From: Brevibacillus parabrevis
GTDB taxonomy: Bacteria; Bacillota; Bacilli; Brevibacillales; Brevibacillaceae
Reading direction: 5' to 3'
Assembly (NCBI RefSeq): GCF_003710905.1
Contig: NZ_RHHV01000002.1
Span: forward strand, 62,001-126,000
DNA length: 64,000 nt
Notes under the pieces: generated by a model
The model's input: only the letters and a program-made list of their open reading frames with translations
What the model was told of the DNA's origin: nothing
Databases searched by the model: none
Shown: in pieces, positions 1-8,152 of the stretch
How positions within the stretch are numbered: position 1 is the first letter of the stretch
How the letters are laid out: each line of letters starts with the position of its first letter
Translations under genes and position numbers: made by a program

Positions 1-210
1 GACGCTGATCTTGCTAGTGTCGGCTTCGAATGAGGAAGATGAGGAGGAGAATGCCGATTAGAATGAACTACAGATTCGTGCTTACGGTGTCGCTGTATCT
101 GAACCCCAACCTTTTTGACACGACTATAACTGTCAGTTGCATGATAGCCTGTCTTCCCAAAACGAACACAAATGACGAAATAGCCGTAGCCTTCACTACA
201 TTCATAAGAA

Positions 211-230
211 TATAATGAGAATAGTTATCA
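211..230 (+). promoter_or_regulatory. Promoter -10 with overlapping Fur box
   Basis: A TATAAT hexamer (211-216) runs into TGAGAATAGTTATCA (216-230), which matches the Fur 7-1-7 consensus TGATAATNATTATCA with two mismatches. It lies just before the AraC/binding-protein regulator, so Fe-Fur would be expected to block that promoter. No good -35 is visible, as is common for activator-dependent promoters. The first 210 bases of the window contain no gene I can support. Confidence 0.75.
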
Positions 231-242
231 TCTGGTGAAGGG

Positions 243-1868
243 GTGCAAAGATGGATGAGGACGACGAACCTTACAAATAAAGGTCATGAGGACACAAGCT
301 CTTATTTGTTCAAATTAATCAAGGTAATTCAAATGGACGATGCGAGTTTGTCCGCAGCGCTGAGTAGAGAACACCATGCCTTGCTATATGTCCATCAATC
401 CCGGAACGGTGAAGAGACTGCTCAGATGCACTATGCTGCGCCATACACTCCCTTCGTCTGGAAGCCGGAAGCTGCTGCTCAGCCTTCATCCTGCTATGAA
501 CTTCAATTTGCGTGCTACTCACCGAAAAACAATAATTATGAGCCTCATTTATCGCCGATCCTGCCTGCCCATGTGCCAATATCGCCATTTGCCGGCATTA
601 CCGACCTCGTGAAAGAGCTGGTACAACTGCAAGGTCATGCAATGGCGATGCAGTTGGAGCAAATGAAAGCCAATATCAAGTTTCAGGAATTATTGCTGGA
701 GCTAATGGCAGGGTCAGCTGAAGAAAAGGATGGGCTTACCGAGCAGGGCATCGAGTATTCCCGCAAGTACATAGAGCAATTTTATGCTTCGGAAATTACC
801 AGAGAGCACCTGGCAGCATTAGCTGGTCTAAATCCGGATTACTATTCACGCGCTTTTAAAAAGAAGTACGGCAAAACGCCGATCGAGTATGTAAATCAAG
901 TGAGAATCAAGCATGCGAAGCAATCGCTTTTGCTGTCAAATGAGTCGTTTCGCACAATCGCCCATCAAGTAGGATATAGCGACGAATTTTATTTTAGCCG
1001 CAAGTTCAAGCTGGAGACGGGCATGTCGCCCACTTTTTACATCAATAAAATCAAGATGACGGATAAGATTGCTTCGTTAAAGCATTTAACAACCGGGCAT
1101 CTGGTAGCTTTGAACGTTCAGCCTTATGCTGCGGTTAAAAATAATATATACCCGATTGAAGATCGTCTGGAAGACACCATTAACATCGGACAGAGCACCC
1201 CTGAACTGGAAAAACTATTAGAGGCGCGTCCTGAATTGATCATCATGCGAGAACATACCCATGAAGACTTGTCTTTGAAGGAACAATTATACAACCAGAT
1301 AGCACCAACCATTACCTTGCCTTATCACCAGGACTGGCGTATTCACCTGCAATCCATCGCCAAAGCAATAGGCAAGGCGTCAGCCGCTAATGCATGGCTT
1401 GAGCAATACGAGGAAAAAGCAGAGCGAATCCGGCGGAAATATGCACAAAAAATCGAGGGCCAGACCTTTCTGATTGTAGGGATTGGAGCGGGGGAAATGT
1501 GCATTTACGGAAAACGGAACGTCGGGACTGTCCTGTATGGCGATCTACAGCTTGCTGTACCTGCTGGTGTCGAACAAATTGCCCACTATCAGGAAACGAA
1601 TGTACAAGCATTGAAACAGTACGACCCGGAACATATTATTTTGACGAGCTATAGGCACGACGGATCAGAGAGGATGAATTACGCGATCAACCGTGAAGTC
1701 CAGCAATTGTTTAGACAAGCGGATTGGCAGGAGTTGAAAGCAGTCAGAAATTCATCTGTTTATCCGATGTACCAAAGGCAGCATCTTTACACTTGCTATA
1801 CCTCTTTATCCCATGATTTGCTTTTGGATCAAATGGATCAGCTGCTAGAGTCTTATATCTCCAAATAA
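243..1868 (+). CDS. AraC-family regulator fused to a siderophore-binding domain (Btr-like)
   Basis: Likely transcriptional activator of the adjacent ferric-siderophore uptake genes. A low-similarity N-terminal part is followed by an AraC double helix-turn-helix at about residues 172-268 (motifs AALAGLNPDYYSRAFKKKYG and VGYSDEFYFSRKFK), then a periplasmic-binding-type domain at about 280-535 resembling FeuA-type proteins. This order and length (541 aa) match Bacillus subtilis Btr (about 530 aa), whose C-terminal domain senses bacillibactin in the cytoplasm. The start is uncertain: GTG at 243 directly abuts the purine-rich GAAGGGG, whereas ATG at 255 has better spacing from it. It lies 89 nt upstream of the lipoprotein gene and has its own Fur box. 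Family confidence is high; the effector is inference. Confidence 0.88.
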   Translation: MQRWMRTTNLTNKGHEDTSSYLFKLIKVIQMDDASLSAALSREHHALLYVHQSRNGEETAQMHYAAPYTPFVWKPEAAAQPSSCYELQFACYSPKNNNYEPHLSPILPAHVPISPFAGITDLVKELVQLQGHAMAMQLEQMKANIKFQELLLELMAGSAEEKDGLTEQGIEYSRKYIEQFYASEITREHLAALAGLNPDYYSRAFKKKYGKTPIEYVNQVRIKHAKQSLLLSNESFRTIAHQVGYSDEFYFSRKFKLETGMSPTFYINKIKMTDKIASLKHLTTGHLVALNVQPYAAVKNNIYPIEDRLEDTINIGQSTPELEKLLEARPELIIMREHTHEDLSLKEQLYNQIAPTITLPYHQDWRIHLQSIAKAIGKASAANAWLEQYEEKAERIRRKYAQKIEGQTFLIVGIGAGEMCIYGKRNVGTVLYGDLQLAVPAGVEQIAHYQETNVQALKQYDPEHIILTSYRHDGSERMNYAINREVQQLFRQADWQELKAVRNSSVYPMYQRQHLYTCYTSLSHDLLLDQMDQLLESYISK

Positions 1869-1906
1869 CAGTCGGATACGTCCATGTTAAAAAGAAGATA
1901 ACTTCA

Positions 1907-1932
1907 TATAATTGATAATGAGAATTAATATC
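1907..1932 (+). promoter_or_regulatory. Promoter -10 and Fur box before siderophore uptake operon
   Basis: TATAAT at 1907-1912 is followed by GATAATGAGAATTAATATC (1914-1932), 16 of 19 positions identical to the classical Fur box GATAATGATAATCATTATC. A heptamer GTCCATG lies at 1880-1886, 20 nt upstream of the -10. The same word occurs about 21 nt upstream of the -10 of another Fur-boxed lipoprotein gene near 28.3 kb, making it a candidate activator site. Confidence 0.75.
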
Positions 1933-1957
1933 GGACAACAGTAGAGGAGACTGATGT

Positions 1958-2950
1958 ATGCAGCAGAAACCGAAGTTATTGCTATTACTGCTTATGACGA
2001 TGGTACTTTCGATTTTTACAGCAGCGTGTGGTAGTGCGGATAACAAGGTATCCAATAATTCGGAGGCTAAGCCAGCCGAGCAAACTCGCAAAATTACACA
2101 TCCGCTCGGCACTACAGAGATCGTGGGAACGCCCAAGAAAGTTGTGACTTTATTTCAGGGAGCGACAGATGTAGCAGTTGCCCTGAATGTGAAACCAGTT
2201 GGCGCCGTTGAATCATGGTCGCAACAGCCTGTCTATGAATACTTGCGGGACAGCCTGAAGGATGTTGAAAATCTCGGAGTAGAAACACAACCTAATCTGG
2301 AACTGGTATCCAAGTTGAAGCCGGATCTCATTATCGCTTCTATTTCACGGCACGAGAAAATCTACGATCAATTAAGCAAAATCGCTCCAACCGTTATGAT
2401 CGATCCATTATACGATTTTAAAAATACGCTGGCTGTCGTGGGTCAAGCACTGAATAAAGAGGCGGAAAGTAAAGTTTTGCTGGATCAGTGGGACAAGCGC
2501 GTGGCAGATTTAAAAACAAAACTTCAAACCAAGCTTGGCAGCGCTTGGCCGCTCGAAGCAACCGTATTGAATTTCCGGGAAGATCATGCGCGTATTTACG
2601 TGACTGGATTTGCAGGGGATATCCTCGATGAGCTGGGGTTCATTCGCTCCAAGACGCTACAGGCTGAAGCCGATAAAGGAACGGTTCACATGAAGCTGAC
2701 GAGCGTGGAAAGCATTCCTTCGATGAATGCAAAGGTCCTTTTTGTATTCAAGTTTGACGATTCTGGAGCAGAAAAAGTGCAAAAGCTGTATCAAGAGTGG
2801 ACGAATCATCCGTTGTGGAAAGGTCTGGATGCAGTAAAATCGAACAATGTACATCTGGTTGATGAAGTCACATGGAATGTCGGTGGAGGGATCATTGCCG
2901 CCAATCTCATGCTGGATGATATTTACCAACGGTTCGGATTAGAGAAGTAA
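1958..2950 (+). CDS. Ferric-siderophore ABC transporter substrate-binding lipoprotein
   Basis: Captures an iron-siderophore complex outside the membrane and delivers it to the permease pair encoded next. The 330-residue protein starts with a lipoprotein signal peptide ending FTAACGS, with lipid-anchored Cys24, followed by a typical class III binding-protein fold (KKVVTLFQGATDVAVAL, then KPDLIIASISRHEKIYDQL). The start ATG has AGAGGAGA about 7 nt upstream. It is followed after one base by the permease gene and is preceded by a Fur box, so it is the first gene of an iron-repressed operon. The neighbouring Btr-like regulator suggests a catecholate siderophore such as bacillibactin, but the ligand cannot be read from sequence. 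Confidence 0.9.
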   Translation: MQQKPKLLLLLLMTMVLSIFTAACGSADNKVSNNSEAKPAEQTRKITHPLGTTEIVGTPKKVVTLFQGATDVAVALNVKPVGAVESWSQQPVYEYLRDSLKDVENLGVETQPNLELVSKLKPDLIIASISRHEKIYDQLSKIAPTVMIDPLYDFKNTLAVVGQALNKEAESKVLLDQWDKRVADLKTKLQTKLGSAWPLEATVLNFREDHARIYVTGFAGDILDELGFIRSKTLQAEADKGTVHMKLTSVESIPSMNAKVLFVFKFDDSGAEKVQKLYQEWTNHPLWKGLDAVKSNNVHLVDEVTWNVGGGIIAANLMLDDIYQRFGLEK

Positions 2951-2951
2951 C

Positions 2952-3965
2952 ATGGCGCATCTATTGTTTGACCAATCGAAGAAAATTTGGGGGTGTGTGG
3001 CTGCGTTCGTTTTGTTTATTCTGGCTGCTACAGCCAGCGTATCTCTCGGACAGATCACCATTCCCTTTTCGACAGTCGTGGATGCGTTCGTTCACTTTGA
3101 CCCAGCCATTACCGAGCACATGCTTGTTCGTACAACCCGTTTAACCAGAGCGATTATTGCCATGGTTATCGGAGGAGCGCTTGCTGTTGCCGGAGCCTAT
3201 ATGCAGGCGCTCACTCGAAATCCGTTAGCCTCTCCGAGTATATTTGGAATTAATGCAGGTGCGATGTTTTTTATCGTACTTGCTCTTTCCATTTTTCCGG
3301 CAGCTTCGATGCTGGTCTATATGTGGGTCGCCTTTCTGGGTGCTGCGGTGGCCGCCGTCATTGTCTACTTTTTAGGCTCTTTGGGCCGAGACGGGCTGTC
3401 TCCTGTAAAAATGGTGCTGGCGGGTTCAGCCGTGGCGGCTCTGTTTGCTTCCTTTACGCAAGGGACGCTTGTCTTAAATGAAGAGAACTTGGAAAGCGTG
3501 CTGTTCTGGATGGGCGGCTCTGTCTCGGTTCGTACAATGGAGAACGTCCAACCGCTGCTGCCTATTATGGGTGCGGCTTTTATTCTTGCCTTGTGTCTGG
3601 CTCGTCCGGTGAATGTGTTGATCTCCGGGGATGACGTTGCGCGCGGTTTGGGACTGAGGCTGGGATGGGTGAAATTTGCCCTTGCTGTAGTAATCGTCGT
3701 TTTGGCAGGCGGTTCGGTTGCGATGGGAGGAACGATTGCTTTCATTGGGTTAATCGTTCCTCATATCGTCAGAGGATTGGTCGGGCAGGATTATCGCTGG
3801 ATTGTTCCTTACTGCGCGCTAATGGGAGCAAGCCTGCTGCTGTGCGCGGATGTGTTGGCCCGCTTCATCATCATGCCGCAAGAGATGCCGATTGGCGTCT
3901 TGACGGCTTTAATGGGAACCCCTTTCTTTATTTACATTGCACGCAGGGGGTTTGTGAAGAAATGA
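2952..3965 (+). CDS. FecCD-family iron-siderophore permease, subunit 1
   Basis: Integral membrane half of the importer channel, 337 aa, with about nine hydrophobic segments spread over its length. FecCD/BtuC family features include the RLTRAIIAMVIGGALAVAG region after the first helix, NPLASPSIFGINAGA, and GTIAFIGLIVPHIVRGLVG near the C-terminus, the cytoplasmic loop region that contacts the ATPase. The start ATG is one base after the lipoprotein stop, and the stop overlaps the ATG of the second permease (ATGA), indicating translational coupling in one operon. Confidence 0.92.
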   Translation: MAHLLFDQSKKIWGCVAAFVLFILAATASVSLGQITIPFSTVVDAFVHFDPAITEHMLVRTTRLTRAIIAMVIGGALAVAGAYMQALTRNPLASPSIFGINAGAMFFIVLALSIFPAASMLVYMWVAFLGAAVAAVIVYFLGSLGRDGLSPVKMVLAGSAVAALFASFTQGTLVLNEENLESVLFWMGGSVSVRTMENVQPLLPIMGAAFILALCLARPVNVLISGDDVARGLGLRLGWVKFALAVVIVVLAGGSVAMGGTIAFIGLIVPHIVRGLVGQDYRWIVPYCALMGASLLLCADVLARFIIMPQEMPIGVLTALMGTPFFIYIARRGFVKK

Positions 3966-4951
3966 CAAGGCATCAGCGGATGATAGTCGTAATGGCAGCA
4001 AGCTTGGCATTGCTGGTCTGCATGGCGGGATTAACATTGGGGTCGACCCTGCTTTCTCCTTTGGAAGTGATTGCGGAGCTGTTCGGTTTAGGCGACGGTG
4101 AAAATGCTTATATTGTCATGACACTGAGACTTCCGCGGGTGCTACTGTCTTTTCTGGCGGGTGCGGCACTCGGGATATCGGGTCTTATTTTGCAAAGCGT
4201 CATTCGGAATCCACTGGCTTCCCCGGACATTATCGGGATTACGAACGGAGCGGCCGTAGCCGCTACGCTGTATACGGCGCTGTTGATGGGAAAATGGGGA
4301 GTGGCTGGCTTACCTTTTGCCGCCATGCTCGGCGCAGGAACGGTATCTCTCCTTATTTATCTGCTCTCCTGGAATAAAGGCGTGACTCCGATTCGGCTCG
4401 TTCTGATTGGGATTGGGATGGCAGCGGCAGCAGGAGCGGTTACGACGATGATGACTGTGCTCAGTCCAACTATGGTCGCTTCACAAGCGTACATTTGGAT
4501 AATCGGTACTGTTTATGCGGCAAATTACGCGGAGGTTGGAGCAATGCTTGTCGTCATCGGCGTTTTGGTGCCGTTGACCCTGATACTGACTCGACCGGCG
4601 CACGTTCAAGAACTGGGAGATGATGTTGCTACAGGCTTGGGTGACGCCGTGCAGCGCCATCGAACGCTTTTTATCGTGATCAGTGTAGCGTTGGCTGGCT
4701 CTGCCGTGGCATATGCGGGTACGATCGGTTTTGTGGGATTGGTAGCTCCTCATATTGCCCGAACCTTGATTGGGCGATCGTTCTATCTGCTTGTGCCTGT
4801 AGCCGGGTTATTAGGCGGCTTTCTTGTATGTGCGGCAGATGTGATCGGAAGAACGCTGTTTTTGCCGTATGATATGCCGGCGGGAATCTTTACCGCAGCG
4901 ATTGGCGCGCCGTTCTTTATCTATTTGTTGTACCGAAATCGAAACCTCTAA
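3962..4951 (+). CDS. FecCD-family iron-siderophore permease, subunit 2
   Basis: Second membrane subunit of the same importer, 329 aa when started at the ATG that overlaps the previous stop. The frame is open further upstream, but that segment only shadows the first permease. It shows LRLPRVLLSFLAGAALGISG, NPLASPDIIGITNGA and GTIGFVGLVAPHIARTLIG, all typical FecCD signatures, and about nine membrane segments. It presumably pairs with subunit 1 to form a heterodimer, like FeuB/FeuC or FecC/FecD. Confidence 0.92.
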   Translation: MTRHQRMIVVMAASLALLVCMAGLTLGSTLLSPLEVIAELFGLGDGENAYIVMTLRLPRVLLSFLAGAALGISGLILQSVIRNPLASPDIIGITNGAAVAATLYTALLMGKWGVAGLPFAAMLGAGTVSLLIYLLSWNKGVTPIRLVLIGIGMAAAAGAVTTMMTVLSPTMVASQAYIWIIGTVYAANYAEVGAMLVVIGVLVPLTLILTRPAHVQELGDDVATGLGDAVQRHRTLFIVISVALAGSAVAYAGTIGFVGLVAPHIARTLIGRSFYLLVPVAGLLGGFLVCAADVIGRTLFLPYDMPAGIFTAAIGAPFFIYLLYRNRNL

Positions 4952-4976
4952 TACCGCTCGGGAGGAGACTATCAGT

Positions 4977-5771
4977 TTGCAGCTAGAGACGAAAAGTTTG
5001 ACTTTAGGATACGGTCACAAGACAGTCATCGATGCATTAGATCTTCAAATTCATGAAGGCAAAATCAGCGTGTTGATCGGCAGTAATGGCTGTGGGAAAT
5101 CGACATTGCTGCGTTCGTTGGCACGGTTGATTAAGCCCGAAGATGGAACGGTTTTATTGGATGGCAAACAATTGGCCCAGTGGTCTACAAAAGAGCTGGC
5201 GAAGCAGTTGGCGATTTTACCGCAAGGCCCCATTGCCCCCGAGGGATTGACCGTCAGGCAGCTGGTCGAGCAGGGAAGATACCCGCATCAAGGCTTGTTG
5301 ACGCCAAAGTCCGCACAAGATGAATGGATGATTAACCAAGCTTTGGAGGCGACACAGCTGACCTTGCATGCGCAGCGAGCGGTTGATTCCTTGTCAGGAG
5401 GACAAAGGCAACGAGCGTGGATTGCCATGGCCCTTGCCCAAGATACCCCGATCTTGTTGCTGGATGAGCCGACGACCTACCTCGACATGACGCATCAAAT
5501 CGAGATTCTGGACTTGCTGTTTGAGCTGAACCGCCAAGCTGGGCGTACGATCGTAATGGTCTTGCATGATCTCAATTTGGCGTGCCGTTATGCCGACCAT
5601 ATAATTGCGCTGCGCGATCAGCGAATTTATGCGCAGGGCAAGCCAGAGGAAGTCATATCGGCAGCGGTTGTCAAAGCGGTTTTTGATTTGGACTGCGAAG
5701 TGATTCGCGATCCGCTTTTCGGCACACCACTGGTTATTCCTTACGGGAAACGAAAGAGCTATGCTGAATAA
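4977..5771 (+). CDS. Iron-siderophore ABC transporter ATP-binding protein
   Basis: Powers the FecCD permease pair by ATP hydrolysis. The Walker A motif GSNGCGKST is at residues 35-43, the signature LSGGQRQR at about 139-146, Walker B ILLLDEPT at about 159-166, and the H-loop is in VLHDLNLACRYADH. A TTG start at 4977 is chosen because GGAGGAG ends 9 nt before it and gives the family's usual 264 aa. Upstream in-frame ATGs lie inside the permease gene. B. subtilis feuABC borrows an ATPase from elsewhere, whereas this operon carries its own. It is the last gene of the operon and is followed by a strong terminator. Confidence 0.92.
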   Translation: MQLETKSLTLGYGHKTVIDALDLQIHEGKISVLIGSNGCGKSTLLRSLARLIKPEDGTVLLDGKQLAQWSTKELAKQLAILPQGPIAPEGLTVRQLVEQGRYPHQGLLTPKSAQDEWMINQALEATQLTLHAQRAVDSLSGGQRQRAWIAMALAQDTPILLLDEPTTYLDMTHQIEILDLLFELNRQAGRTIVMVLHDLNLACRYADHIIALRDQRIYAQGKPEEVISAAVVKAVFDLDCEVIRDPLFGTPLVIPYGKRKSYAE

Positions 5772-5815
5772 AAGCCCAAGAGCCCCTAGAGCAAGGGGGT
5801 TCTTGGGCTTTTGTG
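5772..5815 (+). terminator. Rho-independent terminator of the siderophore uptake operon
   Basis: A GC-rich inverted repeat (AAGCCCAAGAGCCCC pairing with GGGGGTTCTTGGGCTT) is followed by TTTTG, immediately after the ATPase stop codon. Confidence 0.85.
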
Positions 5816-5959
5816 GTGTAGAGATATTGTAGAGAAGAGGTTGCGTCTTCCTGGAGCATCGCTGGGCTTTTTTACACGCAGTCTGTTCCCGTCCTTGCAA
5901 CTGGTGCCTGCAATCCATGTGGAGCATTGTTCGGGGCGCGCAATAGGGACACAAACCAA

Positions 5960-6991
5960 TCACCCGCGCCGATTCAGCTCTGCAAACCGTTGTATATTGA
6001 CCTCAAACTCCGGCACGGATTGAGTTTCCTCAGCCTGCTTGACCAATTGCACAACGAGGTCGTTGTAAGGCGTCAAAATATCTTTGCCTGCCGCGAGCCG
6101 GGGAATGACACCGTTGATGCAATCGATTTCCGTTTTGCGTTTTTTCTCCAGATCTTGCAGCATGCTCGCTTTCAGCAGGCGGGAAGCCTTCATCAGCTGG
6201 AGCAGCTTTTGCGTGCTTGGGGAAATATCCTCTTCGCGGTTCAGTTCCAGTGATGCCGGATCAAATCCGTTCATGGCCGCGAACTGCACACCGTTGGCAT
6301 GGCCGACCTTGATTGTTTCATCGGCAATATGAGCAGCGCTGATCAGGCTGATTTCATGATCGAGTACCCCGCCGAATGTAGTGTTAAGCGCCGCTGACAA
6401 GCCGCTGAACGCGTTGTTAATCAGCAATTTGGACCATTTTGTTCCGACCAGGTTGTCGGAAATGTGAGTGCCTCCCACGAGGTTTAAAATCGCTTGAATC
6501 TGCTGTAGCCGCTGTGTGGTGCTACCGTCCAATTCGCCGATTTGAAAAGCATACTTTTTAAAGTGACGATACTCGGTGGTAAGCTTGGAAACGCCCGGCT
6601 CCATAAACGTAGCGCCAAATTCGACCGACCCGGCAATGACGCGCTCGCGGCCTACGATAGAAGCTACCTTTTCTTCCGGTATCCCGTTTTGCAAAGAGAG
6701 GACGACGCTTTGGTCATGCAAAAAGGGCAGCAAGTCTCGCAGGACCGAATCGTTGTGCAACTGCTTGGTCAATAGCAGCACGAGGTCGTAGACGTCTGAC
6801 ATGTTGTCCGGGGTGACGGCTTTTACTTTTGCCTGGAAGTCCGTCGTACCGACAATTTTGGCGCCTGACTGATTCAGAGCATCCACATGCGCCTGGTAAA
6901 CGTCAATCAACTCCACCTCTTGTCCTCCGGCAGCAATATAAGCTCCGGCAACTGTTCCCAAAGAACCTGCTCCTAGTATGGCAATGCGCAT
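5960..6991 (-). CDS. Ketopantoate reductase family protein (ApbA/PanE)
   Basis: NADPH-dependent oxidoreductase of the 2-dehydropantoate 2-reductase family. The dinucleotide-binding motif GAGSLG is at residues 7-12, and a central TKWSKLLINNAFS segment near residue 184 carries the family's conserved Lys/Asn residues, followed by the helical ApbA C-terminal domain. At 343 aa it is longer than housekeeping PanE (about 300), so it may act on another 2-oxoacid. AGGGAGGTTATTCAA precedes the ATG. It is transcribed divergently from a LysR regulator that probably controls it. Confidence 0.85.
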   Translation of the reverse strand: MRIAILGAGSLGTVAGAYIAAGGQEVELIDVYQAHVDALNQSGAKIVGTTDFQAKVKAVTPDNMSDVYDLVLLLTKQLHNDSVLRDLLPFLHDQSVVLSLQNGIPEEKVASIVGRERVIAGSVEFGATFMEPGVSKLTTEYRHFKKYAFQIGELDGSTTQRLQQIQAILNLVGGTHISDNLVGTKWSKLLINNAFSGLSAALNTTFGGVLDHEISLISAAHIADETIKVGHANGVQFAAMNGFDPASLELNREEDISPSTQKLLQLMKASRLLKASMLQDLEKKRKTEIDCINGVIPRLAAGKDILTPYNDLVVQLVKQAEETQSVPEFEVNIQRFAELNRRG

Positions 6992-7135
6992 TTGAATAAC
7001 CTCCCTTTATTTATTAGCTAAGTAATTATATGCGATTGTTGGAGAAGCCAATGACAGCTCGGTATCATGTAGCCCATCGTCGCAGAGGTATTCATTCGAT
7101 TAACCTGGGCTGCTAATCCCTATTTTAAGGCGAGT

Positions 7136-7161
7136 TTATTATTTAATATAATACATAATAA
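7136..7161. promoter_or_regulatory. Inverted repeat in the divergent promoter region, candidate LysR site
   Basis: TTATTA (7136-7141) and TAATAA (7156-7161) form an inverted repeat separated by 14 bases of AT-rich sequence, in the 216-nt gap between the divergent reductase and LysR genes. LysR proteins usually bind interrupted dyads in exactly this position. In AT-rich DNA such a repeat can arise by chance. Confidence 0.35.
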
Positions 7162-7207
7162 ACTATGAATTTATTTACGATAATAAATATAGGGGTGGCA
7201 TTAATCG

Positions 7208-8095
7208 ATGGAGTTGCTTCAACTAAAATACTTTCAAACGGTCGCCTATACCGAGCATATTTCCAAGGCCGCCGAGCAGCTGAGGATTGCTCAGCCTTCT
7301 TTGAGCCTGACGATCAAAAGACTGGAAGACGAATTAGGCACAAGCTTGTTTCACCGCAAAGGAAGACACATCGAGCTAAGCCCATCCGGACGTATTCTTC
7401 TAAAGCACGTGAACAAAATTTTTACCGCCATTGAAGCCGCAAAAATGGAGATTCAATCACAGACTGAACAAGCTGCGCGGACGATCAAAATATCGATCTC
7501 GAACCCCCGATTTCTTTCAGGACTGATCAGCGAGTACATTGCTTGCCATCCAGGGGCGAAAATCCAGCAAGGAATCGGATCGAGAAGTGTCATACAGACA
7601 AGCTTGAAGAAAGGAGAACTTGATTTAGGGATCGCGGGGCCGCCGATTGCCGATGAAGAGATTGAGAGCTGCGTGCTGGTGGATGAAGATATCGTGCTGG
7701 CGCTGCCCTCCAGCCACAAGCTGGCAGGCCAGACGGCGGTAGCGTTAAGCCAAGCGGCCAATGACCCGTTTATTGCCTTGGCTAACAATGAAGAATATCG
7801 CAGCTTTACCATGGCGCTTTGCGAACGGGCAGGATTCGTTCCTGCCATCAATTTTGAACTGGATTCCGGACTGTTGGCGGAGATTGTCAAGCTGGACCAA
7901 GGGGTAGCGCTGCTCCCGGTTTCCGTGTGCAGAAAATTGAATTTAACTTACGTCAAGATCGCCGATATGGATTCCACCTATACGATCGGGTTGTCCTGGC
8001 TGAAAGATCGCCACTTGCCACCGGCAGTAATCGAGCTGCGAGACTTTATCATTTCCTACTTTCAACAACGATACGAAGCATACAAGGTGTACTGA
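7208..8095 (+). CDS. LysR-family transcriptional regulator
   Basis: DNA-binding regulator of 295 aa. An N-terminal winged helix-turn-helix at residues 1-60 shows the family pattern (LKYFQTVAYTEHISKAAEQL, then QPSLSLTIKRLEDELG, then LFHRKGRHIELSPSG). A periplasmic-binding-like effector domain occupies about 90-290. The ATG follows AGGGGTGG by about 10 nt. Divergent placement next to the ketopantoate-reductase-like gene suggests that gene is its target. The effector is unknown. Confidence 0.9.
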   Translation: MELLQLKYFQTVAYTEHISKAAEQLRIAQPSLSLTIKRLEDELGTSLFHRKGRHIELSPSGRILLKHVNKIFTAIEAAKMEIQSQTEQAARTIKISISNPRFLSGLISEYIACHPGAKIQQGIGSRSVIQTSLKKGELDLGIAGPPIADEEIESCVLVDEDIVLALPSSHKLAGQTAVALSQAANDPFIALANNEEYRSFTMALCERAGFVPAINFELDSGLLAEIVKLDQGVALLPVSVCRKLNLTYVKIADMDSTYTIGLSWLKDRHLPPAVIELRDFIISYFQQRYEAYKVY

Positions 8096-8152
8096 CCGTT
8101 TCCGCTCGATCCGGTGTCTTAGAAGAAAAAAAGAGTAGGAGAGGAATACTTC

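Noticed and set aside
30..215. 61-codon frame at the left edge
   Set aside because: No family resemblance and no sensible spacing from a ribosome binding site at its first codon; it runs through the promoter/Fur region of the regulator.
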